DNA of 64,000 nt from Adineta vaga (taxonomy: Eukaryota > Rotifera), in NCBI GenBank assembly GCA_021613535.1, contig CP075493.1, positions 15,810,001 to 15,874,000 of the forward strand, in the 5' to 3' direction. The notes beneath the pieces are model-generated. The model saw nothing but the letters and a program-made list of their open reading frames with translations, was not told the DNA's origin and made no database searches. The position numbers and the translations under genes were made by a program. The first letter of the stretch is position 1, and each line of letters opens with the position of its first letter. This document shows, one piece after another, positions 1 through 11,191 of this stretch.

Positions 1-806
1 TTATATTCCTCAGCCTATGATCTCAAGTGATTACCGACCGATTTTTTCGTTCTTTCTCGCAAAAAAAAACAATCGGAAGAAAAGAAAGTTCCAACATTTC
101 ACAAACACATACCAGACCGTTTCGGTTTGGATTTGAATGCTGAGTTTGCATATAGCTCAGGTTTAGATTTCTTTGCTGCTCCGATGTCGAAACCTTCGGT
201 ATTGACTTGAAACTCCATACTTAAATCCTTAGTAAGTACTACGAACTCAAGAAACTCAAATAATTTAGGTTCGACGTGTGTCTGATTGAACTATCCCATT
301 CAAACTTCTACTCGCACTTTCAAGCAGTATGAGTTTGGTTTTGGATTTGTTGCATGTCTAACTCCATGCATAGCTATCTACATTTTTCTATTCTCAGTAC
401 TTTTCTGGAGATTCTGAAAGTGTTCTATCACCTTTCTGTCTGATTTTGATCGAGTCAACGTGTTTTCGAAACACGGATTCGTTTGAGCTTTGTCTGCATT
501 TCTTAATGTCCGTTTTTAAACTCAATTCAATTAGCGTAAATCGCGCCAAGATGTGAATCTTCTTGAACTCGCACACATGTAATGTAGAAGCGTTTTTCGT
601 CTAGACTCGAGAGAACGTTTCCGAGTGTTTCTGGTGCTAAGCGGTAAATATTTAATGAAAATCTAAGTATTTACTTACCTAGCTCTTTCAAATTCGTGTC
701 ATCTCTTGAGTTTGCAGGATTGATAGTCATGCGTGTGTCAGCTGAAGCTGCATAATTCATTCTGTACAGCAAATAGAATGATGTAATGATGACGGCGGCT
801 GAGCTT

Positions 807-833
807 CCTTTCTTTCTTTCTTTCTTTCTTTCT
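807..833. repeat. (TTTC)n microsatellite
   Basis: About six tandem TTTC units. Similar short runs occur near 3142-3160 (TTTC on the plus strand) and 51816-51838 (GAAA). Confidence 0.9.
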
Positions 834-1077
834 ACCGTGAATGACTTGGAAATTGTGTCGTCTGAAGGGTAGAAAAAAATATAGAAGAAGTTTGTATATC
901 TGACAAGGCAAAAACACGTGATTTGATGTAAAGAACGAAAAAAGCTGAGAAACACTATCCCTGTGGAAGTTTTCTGCCTCTGAATACATCCACAAGTGCA
1001 CTTTTGATGATTTGCTGATGCGTTTAAAGCGCTTTTATTAGGAAGAAATGGTCGGATAGGAATACAACTTTTCGGAG

Positions 1078-1114
1078 AGGATGTGGGTCAGGCTATACTC
1101 TCAACCCACACCCG
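1078..1114. repeat. short telomere-like dyad
   Basis: A GATGTGGGT arm is followed after about 13 bases by AACCCACACCC. It has the same arrangement as the longer telomere-like dyads further along the window, but is shorter and more degenerate. Confidence 0.5.
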
Positions 1115-1555
1115 TCTGCTCACAATCTTAAATCCAAATCATTATCACCAGAATTGAACAATCAGAAGCCTACTAGAGCATCGAAATCCCACAAATTGGA
1201 GAAAAAATAAATACATCATTTACCTTTTCACAGTCTTAGGATATAAAATATAATTTCCAAAGACATCTATCTCATTTTCAATATTCTCAGTTAATTAATA
1301 ACACAGATTTCTTTTTTAAATTAAACTTTTAGAATTTGTCGAAGATTGACAGATTAATGAAAACTAAAACGAAAAATGTGTATGAGTGTCAGATTAAGAT
1401 TGTAATTATAAACATACATTAACGAAAGAGATGAATTCCCAGTGTTAACATGTCTTCTGTTGATAATACAATAAACCACATAAATACATCAATTTCAATA
1501 ATAGTTATTAGTGTATCATTTATTAATCTTATAATTGCTTTTATTAGTCATATAT

Positions 1556-1620
1556 TGGGTGTGGGTGTGAATATTCTTATCTTCTGTCACTCATATCCAC
1601 ACCCGCACTCACCCACCCTC
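1556..1620. repeat. telomere-like dyad (G-strand arm, T-rich spacer, C-strand arm)
   Basis: GGGTGTGGGTGTG on the left and CCACACCCGCACTCACCCACCCTC on the right, with a pyrimidine-rich spacer between. The right arm abuts the open frame of the exonuclease-like retroelement fragment, so it may have inserted into that ORF. Known context: bdelloid telomere repeats are of TGTGGG type. Confidence 0.75.
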
Positions 1621-2777
1621 AAGATCAATTTATTCACGAGAATAATAATGGTGATGACATTTTAGAATCTGGTGGTGGTGATTCAATTATTATTAATGCT
1701 CCTGCATATGATCCATTATTGTTTATTCCAGAACATAAATTCAATGAAAAAAAAATGACAACAGAAAATCTTTGGAGTATCCAAGACGCCATTATTTACA
1801 CTCTCAATAAATATTTGTCGAAAAGAGAGACTTTACAAAAGTGGTCTTGCGGTCTTGATATTCGTCTTATTCATCAAGGGTTACATGTCTCGTCAAATCA
1901 TCGACGCCGAATGCTCAAATATGCCATACAAGATGTTCTTGCATTAGCCGATATCATTTGGTTTATGTACAAATCTTCAAATATGAATATGAAATTAGGA
2001 GCGTATTTTTTGAATTTACAAAAACATTTTGTTTCTCCTTTGTCCTCTTCAGCAAAATTTCAACCGGCAACATATCAATCTTTATTTGGTGATACGGACG
2101 ATCATGAAGATGATATGAGAATCGTTCATGTTTCAAATGAACATCCACTATCATTCTTCTTTCATCCACCACCATCAATGGTACCAACTGACCATCAAGT
2201 ATCATCAGCACTTCGTCCATCATGTGAACCATTAACAACAACAGTACTTCCACCAGTCGAACCAACAACAAATGAATCACCATTCATTCCAACATCATCA
2301 ATAGCTGATCTTCCAATAGATATTTTAGCTACAGTTCTTGATGTTCCATTAACTACTGGTGTTGTTCTGCAAAGTGTTTTATTTGCAGCTGCAGTTGTAC
2401 CTGGTTAATCAGATGATATTACATCTATTCCAAGTGAATTTGAAACAAGTGTTCAAATTGTTGAAAACCGTCAAGTTCAAATAATCGATGTTGATTTAAA
2501 TGTTCATCAAGATCCTCTACACTAATCATCAACAAAACCAAGAAAATCGAAAAGAAAACGTTCTACAACAGCTCAACAACATCGAAAAAGCCGGTACCGT
2601 TATGAAGTTATTCGACAAATTAGTTGCCCTCTCAATGATGTCAAGATGATCTTGTGGTGTTATCGAATTCAGTATGTCAACCTGAATCCAGTTGGGCCAA
2701 CATTATTTATTGCTGTTAAGAATCATGCACTTCAACAGCTGTACGACACATTACTCCCGGTGCATGTGTTTTTGTAA
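1620..2777 (+). pseudogene. decayed retroelement ORF with exonuclease-like motif
   Basis: One frame runs from the telomere-like dyad to about 2777, broken only by in-frame TAA codons at 2406-2408 and 2523-2525 and ended by TAA. The first part contains a K-Y-A-I-Q-D-V-L-A-L stretch (around 1915-1945) that resembles the third motif (Y-x-x-x-D) of DEDDy 3'-5' exonucleases. The upstream motifs with the first acidic pair are not visible, so the family call is tentative. After it comes a Pro/Thr/Ser-rich tract and a basic C-terminal part (K-P-R-K-S-K-R-K-R). Such exonuclease and basic ORFs are known from giant Athena-type telomeric elements of bdelloids (Terminons); membership here is inference. 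It could also be an unrelated host gene remnant. Confidence 0.4.
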
Positions 2778-3376
2778 ACCAAGTGGAGGGAGAGGTGTCA
2801 GAATCACCATCTGTATTGGATGAACGATCCTTCGCCTACGTTCTCTTTTATCTTTCTAGCCGTCATTGGACGGCAACTCGTTTGTTTTCTTCTCGAGCCA
2901 GTTGTTGTTTTTTTTCTTTGAAATAAAGGTAGTCGGAAAGACCGAAACTCGAATATCAACCTTTTTGTCTTCGTGAGAACCGGATCCTAACAAGAGACAT
3001 AAGCAAGTAAGTAGACAGTTTATGTTTGTTAGACTCTTCTCTGCGAGAACCAGAAAAAATATTTCTTCATTGCAGCCTTACTAAACGTAAAAAAATTAAA
3101 AAAACGTTATCTACGTTAGGGGTAAAAAGGAAAAAGTCATTCTTTCTTTCTTTCTTTCTATACCAGAACTATGAAAAAGGCTCCTTTTTCTTTTTCTTGG
3201 AAAATTTCTTCGTGTTGGGAAAATATTTCTCTTCTTGGAAAAACGTTCTCTTTCTTACACAAATTCTTCCCTTTCTCGGAAAAATGTTTACCTGTTTGGA
3301 GAAGGTCTTCTATTTCTCAGAAAAACAGAAAAGTAAAGGTTCCTCAATTTCAATTGTTCTTGATCAAACTTTATAG
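2778..3376. other. no gene recognised
   Basis: The 116-codon open frame at 3026-3376 is built from T-rich and TTC-rich low-complexity sequence (many Phe, Ser, Lys). I do not regard it as a gene. Confidence 0.5.
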
Positions 3377-3386
3377 ACAAAGTGTG

Positions 3387-3794
3387 ATTTGGTGCGTTAT
3401 AACGTTTTCCGGGAAACTCAATTTCTATCATGGAAATTAGGTTCATTATGGACTTTTGTTTATGACTGCCATAATGGACATGATTTCCATGATAGATATT
3501 GGGAAATTCTCGATTATGTCCATTATGTCCATTACGGCAGTCATGAACAAAAGTCCATAATGGATAGTATATCCATTTTAAGATGTTGGACTAGTTTTGA
3601 CTGTGCTAGAAAACATAAATCTCGTCACCCTCATCACCCTTCGTGACACCCTCAATGAAAATTTTGTGTATTGGGTTTAGAATAACCAATTGGACTATCG
3701 ACAGTTTTTGGAAAATAATTTTTTGGATTTCCGGGAAACTGATCTTACATTCGAATACATTTTATTTCCGGGAAAACGTTATAACGCATCATAT
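3387..3794. mobile_element. MITE with 9-bp target duplication
   Basis: A non-autonomous element of about 408 bp. Its ends are imperfect inverted repeats: left ATTTGGTGCGTTATAACG, right complement ATATGATGCGTTATAACG, with the match continuing into GTTTTCC. The 9-bp direct repeat ACAAAGTGT flanks it (3377-3385 and 3795-3803). Inside lies a second inverted repeat of about 40 bp (3443-3484 against 3522-3563) built on CATTATGGACTTTTGTT. A 9-bp duplication is typical of Mutator-like elements, so MULE-type mobilisation is the likely origin. No transposase is encoded. Confidence 0.75.
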
Positions 3795-3803
3795 ACAAAG
3801 TGT

Positions 3804-6272
3804 TTTTGTAACGAAGATATCGTTTGCGTGAAGAACCGAATTTCCATAAATTTTGAAAACTAACGACAGATCCAAGCTCTTCAAGCCCGATTACCATTCG
3901 CTCAACTCTTAACAGAAACGTTTTTCATAAAAAGTGCTCCTTAAAAAGTTTTGAAAAAACGGATCCCTGATTCGAGTTCATCGCCTCCGAACTCTTTTAG
4001 TCAAGTTCCATAGGATATTATAATAACTAATGATCAGTTAATAATGAATAATTATAAACTGAAAATAACCCCAGATTTGAGCTCTTAACCTTCGATTACG
4101 CTTCGATTAAATTTTATAGAAAACAATCCCTTTTGGTTCCACTTTGTTCTTGAGTTAATCAGTGAAGTGCAGACAAACAAACTAGCAAGTGATTATATAA
4201 TTCAGGTTTGCCACACTCTTTTCTACGAGACAAAATATCCTAAGTTGTTTGACAATAATTTCCTGCGAGTTGATATGTAAATGACTGTTTGTTTCAATTT
4301 CTTTGTGTTTTCATTCTATCCTATTACTTACTTTCAATATTAAAACAAGCCCCATAATACGCAAACTTTTTTCTCTTAGAACTTCTCCATTTTTCTTTTC
4401 ATCCTATTTTAATTCTCTACCTCTAAATAGTCTCCGATTAATAGATGAAAATCGGTTATAGTAGAACTTGTCCTTCTTTTCGTCCATATAATCTCAATTC
4501 TCAAATCTGAGAATAAATCTCGATGAGGAAAGGATCATCTTTGATTTGACTTTCATCGTTTTCTCTCTCAAGTGCATATGATCCTACAAGCGTAAGAAAA
4601 AATTCTTTGAAGTAAGTAAAGAACATTTGTTTGAGTTTCCTCCATGTTTCAGTTATCTTATTCTATATTCTTTTTGTCTTAAAATAACTATCGATCATAT
4701 AAAGACATCCTATACTTTGCATTGTCCAAATTCTTCCCATCTCCCACTCTTAGAATCAGTTAGAATAAAAAAAGCAATATCTTTTCGGTGAAGTTTCTTT
4801 TTCTTTTCATCTCAGTTTAAGCCGCACACTTTTTGAGAATGAGTCTTCTGGTACATAGATAAATAGTTTCGATACCAGAATCTGTTTATCTTGCGATTGG
4901 ATTTATTTCGATTCTCAACCATCCCAATAGATCTCGATCAATCTATATGTAGATCTTTTATTAGGATTACTTTGTTTTTTCATTTTATCTGGTTTCAAGA
5001 GTTAGAAAATCTATATCTTCCGAATAGATTTAAAGCTTTTATAAGGATTTTTCTCTTTTAAGTTAACTGCATCTAGATTCAGATCTATCATAGTAGAACT
5101 TGTGCATCTTTTAGTCCAATTTTCTTTTGTCTTAGTGCTTCATCTTATCCCACTTCCCGACTTACATGATGAGTTCCAATGATAGATGGAGTTCTTCTAT
5201 TTGAGTTTCTACATTATATTAATCCCCCTCCCCAAAATAGACGGCCACCCCATATTAGAAGGCCAATGACCCTCTATTCTGGGGCTTTATTGCAGTGAAT
5301 ATTCTTTTATTGTTTCTAAAAACTTACCTTATAAAGATGACTTATTAGGATATTCTCCAAATATCATCATGAGTTCTTGATGGTAAAATTGAGTTAAGTT
5401 TTTACCAACTCAACCGAATGTGCTGAAAATTTGGTTTTAGAGATTTTGGATAATGCTGAACAATATGAGAAGATAAAATTAAAACTAAAAATTATGAAAA
5501 GTACTTTGACTTGTTGAAGGGTCTCTTCGATGATTTCATAATCATTCAGTTATTTTTATCAGCCTCTTGATAATTTAAGGGTAACCTCCCCCTTCTGACA
5601 CTTTTCGAGAACGGCTCATCAGAAAATCTTAAAACTTTCAGAACGAATAGATTTTGATGAATAGCGCAAAAGTTGTTGTAGACTCGAGGTTCCCAAATCC
5701 TACCTTATAGGAGATATCATGGTCCTGATGGCTCAAAAAAGACCCCGTTATAGCTCCTCTTTTTCAACCACAGTACATCCGGTAGGAGGGCTGAAATACT
5801 TTTACAGATACTTGACATTGTTTAAGGGCGCTACTTCTTTTTGTTTCTTTGTATCTCGTTCTACTCGAAAAAACATACCAGAAGTCCAAGAACTCCCCGG
5901 AAAGAAACATGTTTTTTGGAAGTAGTGCTGTTTTTTCAAACTCTGCTAGAAACCAACAGTACATTATATTTTGAAACAAAGAAAGTGATCTCCCGAAACA
6001 TTATTTTTTCTATCAATAGAAGAAAGTTTTATCTCAATGAAATGTACTTCGGAGAGGGAACGGGAGTGAGTCTCCACTTTTTTTCCTCGAACACTCAGTT
6101 TTCAGGAAAACCGAAATAAAATGAAAACTTCGATGTTTTAGCTAGTGGACAACTTGGAGCGTATACTGAATTTGTCGATAGAATGTTCTTTTCAAATAAA
6201 TAAATATTATTTTAAAAGTTCTTTTCGGTGTTAATAGATATTCTGCTAATATTCAAGATTTAAAATAAACGT
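3804..6272. other. intergenic, no gene recognised
   Basis: AT-rich sequence with no convincing coding frame. The frames between 5719 and 6119 are short, overlap one another and show no recognisable domain. Confidence 0.5.
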
Positions 6273-7049
6273 ATGGCTACTAATCAAAATGATTTGAGTG
6301 ACAAGTTATCAAATTTATCAATTGAAAGGCAAGACAGAATAGAAAATAACGATGGAATTCATTCTAATTGGTCAATTCCACATTCGATTAGAGATGGATC
6401 TTCATTTCGATGTCAATTGACACTCAAACAATTAATTGATCGACAAATAAGTCAAAGATATTTTCAAGAATTATTATATATAATTGAACAAGATAATCAA
6501 ATTTTAGATTTTCATATGCGATTACGTCCATGTCGCCAAGAAGGTTTAATTGTAGATTTCATATACAATGACAAAGAAATTCGGTCAGGTCCAGTCAATG
6601 GTGGTGTGTGCATTTCATGTGATATGGACAATAAATTATCGCAACTTAGTTCGATACAACAAAATTCCACAACTTCTATTTGGTTAGATGCACAACTAAG
6701 AAAGAAATTAATTGTTACACCAAAACGACATATTGAACGATTATCAGATATGACCGATGAAGAAATGATACTATTCTGGAAGGATACACAATTGATCCTG
6801 AATGAAGTCGGAGTAAATTGGCAAAGTATGATTATTAATCATGGATTATACAGAAATCATTTTCATCTTCATATGAAAATCAATATTGAACAAAATCAAT
6901 GGAATCAGTTTATTCAAAATAGATACAAAGATAAAATTGAACAAATGAATGATTTACTCTCATCCAGTGAAGACAATCCTATACAACAATATTTTGGGGA
7001 TCGGCAATTTAATCACCGGAGTCCAATAAAAAAGCTGCCACAACGTTAA
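6273..7049 (+). CDS. HIT-like (histidine triad) domain protein
   Basis: Single-exon gene of 258 codons starting at ATG 6273, after the in-frame-stop-rich leader, and ending in TAA. The C-terminal half has the layout of HIT-superfamily nucleotide hydrolases/transferases. A strand reads L-I-V-T-P-K-R-H-I-E-R-L-S-D-M-T-D-E-E, and the histidine triad is H196-F-H198-L-H200, preceded by an N-H-G-L-Y-R-N turn. In this superfamily the triad histidines bind and attack the alpha-phosphate of nucleotide conjugates; the substrate here cannot be told. The N-terminal 70 residues are polar and probably disordered. An AATAAA-like signal lies about 25 bp after the stop. It is the only ordinary-looking gene in the first 11 kb and is surrounded by transposon debris. 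The domain call is firm; the subfamily (aprataxin-like, CwfJ-like or other) is open. Confidence 0.75.
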   Translation: MATNQNDLSDKLSNLSIERQDRIENNDGIHSNWSIPHSIRDGSSFRCQLTLKQLIDRQISQRYFQELLYIIEQDNQILDFHMRLRPCRQEGLIVDFIYNDKEIRSGPVNGGVCISCDMDNKLSQLSSIQQNSTTSIWLDAQLRKKLIVTPKRHIERLSDMTDEEMILFWKDTQLILNEVGVNWQSMIINHGLYRNHFHLHMKINIEQNQWNQFIQNRYKDKIEQMNDLLSSSEDNPIQQYFGDRQFNHRSPIKKLPQR

Positions 7050-8890
7050 AAAAAAGCTTAATCAGCTTCAAATATAAATAAATTATAAACTAAACTTATA
7101 CAGATTCATTCTAATTTTTTATGATTAATCACAAACATTTAGTAAACTTTTAATCGTTTTCTCCAAATATATAGCAAATTAGTTTTAAAAAGGAATTATA
7201 GAAAAGTATTTTCTTTTGCTTTTTTCTTAAGAGTAAATTTCTGAGAGACTCAGACGGTCGTGATACAATTGGCATCTCAGAACTTGCCGATTCTTTTTAT
7301 GGAAGAGGGGGACATTGATGTAGGTATCCCATAAAAATTTCAGCTTTATCAGACAACTTCTTCCTAGTTAAAAAACCAAAATAGGAAAAAAAAACTTTGA
7401 AAACTTTTACTAATAATTTTTATGTGACTTTTTTTTAGTAAAAATGACTTTTCTACTACGTTCTTTTGGACTTTTGACTTTTCGTTTTTTTTCTATAACT
7501 ACTAAGGAGTTGCACCTCTGCATACAAAATTTCAGGAGTTTCCAACAATTCTTACGGATTCTGGAAGCCTCACGAGAAGGGTCTACATTCATATTTTTCA
7601 TGAAAATGTTAACCTACCGTATTCCATGAGGCAACAGCCGATTGTTCTGATATTTCTACCAGTGATAAGCTATACGAATGGTTATATTCATAGACTTTTT
7701 AGCTTTCGCATTTAAAGAAAAGGGACATCTTTCGTCACAATCCATCAGATGCCATATTTACTACACATATTCACTTCCAACAACATTTTCGTAACTAAGA
7801 CAGTTATGTGGAGTACGAAACTCTTTAATATATGAATCATATATACTTTTCTCAAACTCGTCCACTCTATACCGAGTATAGCATAATGATTGCAACATTT
7901 AGTTTTTGCTAATATCTTAGCAGAGATCAACCATACAATCTTGATTCTTTTCTGAAAAGATGCGATGAGGAAAGTTCTATTGTAACCTTAAAAATAAACC
8001 TCTGCTGACATTTATCCATAATGTTTTCTATATTGAAAATGAATAGACCACACGATGATGCAATGCTTCATCGCCTTCAACAGGAGGTGAGGGTGTGAGG
8101 GTAAGTATTCATGACCGGTTTCGACCTTTCTCAAGGGTCTTCTCAAATGGCTTATCTATTCTAATTCGATTTTAAATAAATTCAATTTCAAAACTAAAAT
8201 TCGATTCATTCAAAATCAATTCAAACAGTCAATGCTACTGTTATAAACTGAATTCAATTTCGAACCTATTAAAGTTCTTTTCAAATGGCTTGTTACTTTA
8301 AAATTGATTAAATTCAGCTAATTTCAATCAAAATTTGACTGAAACAAGTATTTTTCAATCAACATGTAGCATAAATGCACTGTTTGTGAGTACAAGAAGC
8401 CATGACCGGTTTCGAACTTTTCGGGGTTCTTATCAAATGACTTACAACCTTAAAATCGGTCAAGATTATTCAATTTCAATCTAAACAGATCAAAATTAAC
8501 TAATTCAATTGAAAACAGATTAACTTATATATGTACGATACAAATTAATCTGCTAATTTCAACTTTTGCTTTTCAGCAATCGATCTTCGATGCCAAATAA
8601 ATAATATATATGTATATATAATAGATATCTAATTAGAAATAAATGCAGAATTTGCTTTGCCGACGCGTTTCGTGTATTTATTTAAAAATAAAAAACACTC
8701 TTCAGAGCTCTGCATTTATAAAAAAAATAGAAAAATTAACGAAAAATAAAGAAAATTAACGAATTAAACGAAAGCTTGATTATATAATAATAGAATAGAT
8801 TGAGGGGCAACCGATGAAGTTTACTTTTATGTATAAGTCAATCAGGTGCTTTTCTTTTCTCTTATTATTAGTTTTTCTTTATGTTTACAG
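7050..8890. other. intergenic, includes tandem PLE-end-like motifs
   Basis: No gene seen. The right part (8100-8450) carries three degenerate copies of a GACCGGTTTCG-containing motif. A G-rich telomere-like run (GGTGAGGGTGTGAGGG) is at 8086-8103. Confidence 0.5.
8107..8443 (+). repeat. degenerate tandem repeat with ATGACCGGTTTCGA motif
   Basis: Copies at about 8107-8152, 8258-8293 (partial) and 8401-8443, spaced near 145 bp. Each carries CATGACCGGTTTCGA, then TCAAATGRCTT about 30 bases on. They lie just upstream of the Penelope-like element, and a related motif in inverted orientation lies downstream (11027-11090). They are probably remnants of its terminal repeats (inference). Confidence 0.55.
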
Positions 8891-10164
8891 GAAGGAACAC
8901 CATTAAGGCCAATTATATCCTCAATCAATACACCAACAACTGGGATTTCCAAATTTCTCGATCGATTACTTCGACCATTATTTGATAAACATGTTCGTTC
9001 AACCATAATTATTGATGGAGTTGATCTCATTCATCGACTCGATACATATGTTGCAAATGGTTTGTTAAAACCAACAACTTATTTGTGTACATTTGATACC
9101 ATTCGGAAATTAGCTCGTCTTGTCATTACAGAAAATGTCTTTACATATGATAAGAAATACTATCGACAAATTATTGGTGGTGCAATGGGATCTGCATTTA
9201 CCTTAACATTAGCAAATATTTTCATGTGGAAATGGGAAAAAGAGTTAGTAAATAAACAATCAACTGCTAACGAAATCTACGGACGGTATGTTTCCTCAGT
9301 TTGATAGAAACTTTTCTTAGTTATTTAATCAATTTGTTCTTCTCTCTCGTAGGTATATAGATGATATTTTCTTTACTTCCAATGAATCATTGGATCAAAT
9401 TAATGAAATGTTGGATAAAATCAATAGTTTTCATCCAAATATAAAACTCGTACGACAAATTGGATCAAGTGTATCATTTCTAGATGTATACGTTGAAAAC
9501 AAAGAAGGTGTTTTGGCTACATCAGTTCACCACAAAGAAGCAGCTGAACCATATGTCGTACCATTCACATCTGATCATCCTAGACATATATTTAGGAATA
9601 TCATTCGTACAGCTTTGTTACGAGTCGTCCGCTTTTCTTCGACATTAGCTACATTCGAAAATGAACGACGATCAATCAAGCTAATGTTATTATACAACGG
9701 GTCAGTTTCAGATACATACTTCAAACTCTATTTATCATCCTCACATATTTAGCTATCCTCCACGATTTATTTCTACGCAAATCGTGAAATTTTTCAATGA
9801 AAATGGAATAGATCCAACACTGGCACAAACTATTCCAGATGAACACGTATTCATCATTCTACGTCGTCAACTACTAGCCAAACCAACTATTCAACAGATG
9901 GCATTAGAATCTCGATTATCGACAATTACCTGTTCAACTGATGAAGATCCAGCAAATAATCAAAACCTCCCAGCCAAAGCCAAAAAGAAATCGAAATGGG
10001 ATAATAATATCATTATCCATTATAAACATGAAAGTCGACTTAACAGATACAAAACAGATATTCATAAAATTTGGAATAACACCTTCCGTCAAACTCCAGT
10101 CACTCATACACGGCTAATAGTAGGAACCAAAAACAATCCAAATACGGAGAGACAATTGACATAA
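8891..10164 (+). pseudogene. Penelope-like (Athena-type) reverse transcriptase, 5'-truncated, spliced
   Basis: Three exons can be joined in frame: 8891-9285, 9353-9700 and 9753-10164, with GT-AG introns of 67 and 52 bp. The first begins after a splice acceptor (TTTACAG) and reads E-G-T-P-L-R-P-I-I-S-S, then G-G-A-M-G-S-A-F-T-L-T-L-A-N-I-F. The first intron splits the codons just before the catalytic Y-I-D-D. The third exon has a basic stretch (K-A-K-K-K-S-K-W) and R-L-I-V-G-T-K-N-N-P-N near the end, as in bdelloid Athena elements, which lack the GIY-YIG endonuclease; none follows the stop here either. The N-terminal half of the polymerase (fingers, first catalytic Asp) is absent because no coding exon is found upstream of 8891, so the copy is 5'-truncated. 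What remains has no stop or frameshift. Confidence 0.8.
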
Positions 10165-10714
10165 CAAACAACAGCTCGTCGATGAAATAGAAAACGAACA
10201 TAACGATCCATATAAAATGAACACATATTCCTATCTTTTCCTTCTTTGTACTGTAAATAAAAATTAAAAGCAAAATTCAAACTTTCTTCTTCTAAACAAA
10301 CCCTAACTAATGCAGAAACATAAAAATAAAATTGTCAAATAAACAGTCTTTTTAAAAAATAACTTTCTAACCAAAACTTACTTTCAGACATAATCCAAAG
10401 AAAATCAGCTTTGCCGACAGTTAGAAAAAACAACACAACAGCGAAAAAACACAAACTGAACACTCTATCCAATCATTTTGGCCATCTCCATCAGATTCTA
10501 TCCAAATATATCGACATGTCTTTATTCATACATATGCAACCGTCCGTATAAATTCTCCTACGACACTCTACTCTTTGACTCCTAAAGATGTCGCCCTATT
10601 ATAGTCTTACGACCTAATCACCGACTTATTTCTCAATCAAACCATTCAATATATAAGGAAACCACAACTAGAATAAAATATGTTGGAATACAAACCAACT
10701 AAAAACATACAACA

Positions 10715-10763
10715 CAACCGTCTGAAGAGTCCACCAGCAAGGACGAAATCATGATCACGGTTG
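10715..10763 (+). ncRNA. hammerhead ribozyme
   Basis: All core parts are visible in order. Stem I 5' strand CAACCGT (10715-10721) is followed by CTGAAGAG (722-729), a 3-bp stem II TCC/GGA with loop ACCAGCAA, then CGAAA (744-748). A very short stem III (A-T, T-A closed by CATG) ends in the cleavage triplet ATC (754-756). The stem I 3' strand ACGGTTG (757-763) is an exact complement of the first arm. The tiny stem III is the form reported for ribozymes of Penelope-like elements. It lies about 550 bp after the reverse transcriptase stop, on the same strand. Predicted cleavage follows C10756. Confidence 0.8.
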
Positions 10764-11026
10764 CTATACTCACACACACACACACATCCACCCACATCCA
10801 CACTGTGATATAATAAGGATTATCTCGAAACCAAATTCGGAATCTTCTGATATCAGAGTGGCATTACCGTAAGTATATAAGTAAGTAAGGAAGTAAGAAA
10901 GAAAAAGCGAAGTGGAAAGCGGTATAATGAGGAGTAAGTAGAAAGTTGATGAAGGTAGAAAAAAAAGTTACAAATGATTAGAACTATCTTTTATGGGTTC
11001 CAGTAAAGGAGGATATCAACGAAGAA

Positions 11027-11090
11027 AAAGGTCGAAAGACCATTAATAGGGCTTTCAAATGGCCTTTGTGAAACTGGTCATAGGTGCATA
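11027..11090 (-). repeat. inverted copy of the GACCRGTTTC motif
   Basis: The complement reads TATGACCAGTTTCACAAAGGCC and ends in GGTCTTTCGACC. It is related to the motif repeated at 8107-8443 but in opposite orientation, so the Penelope-like element is bracketed by inverted copies. Confidence 0.45.
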
Positions 11091-11191
11091 CTCATTATCA
11101 CGTTGTTACGTGAAAAAAGGTGTATTTTCAAATTCGAAAAGTAGCAGAATTGAGACCATAAATGTGTTACGCTCGTGATTTTAGACGAAAA

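Larger units (their letters stand above)
1..1449. other. no gene recognised
   Basis: I see no supportable gene here. The reading frames are short and low in complexity. The only structured items are a (TTTC)n microsatellite near 807-833 and a short dyad of telomere-like repeats near 1078-1114. Confidence 0.5.
10165..11191. other. PLE 3' region and spacer
   Basis: No gene. It holds the hammerhead ribozyme, then a CA-rich/telomere-like C-strand run (about 10770-10802, CACACA... CCACCCACATCCACA) and an inverted motif at 11027-11090. Confidence 0.5.

Noticed and set aside
3026-3646. Several overlapping open frames
   Set aside because: Low-complexity TTC/TTT-rich sequence and a MITE; no domain or splice logic.
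5719-6119. Overlapping frames of 68-92 codons
   Set aside because: No domain, biased composition, and overlaps on both strands; not supportable as genes.
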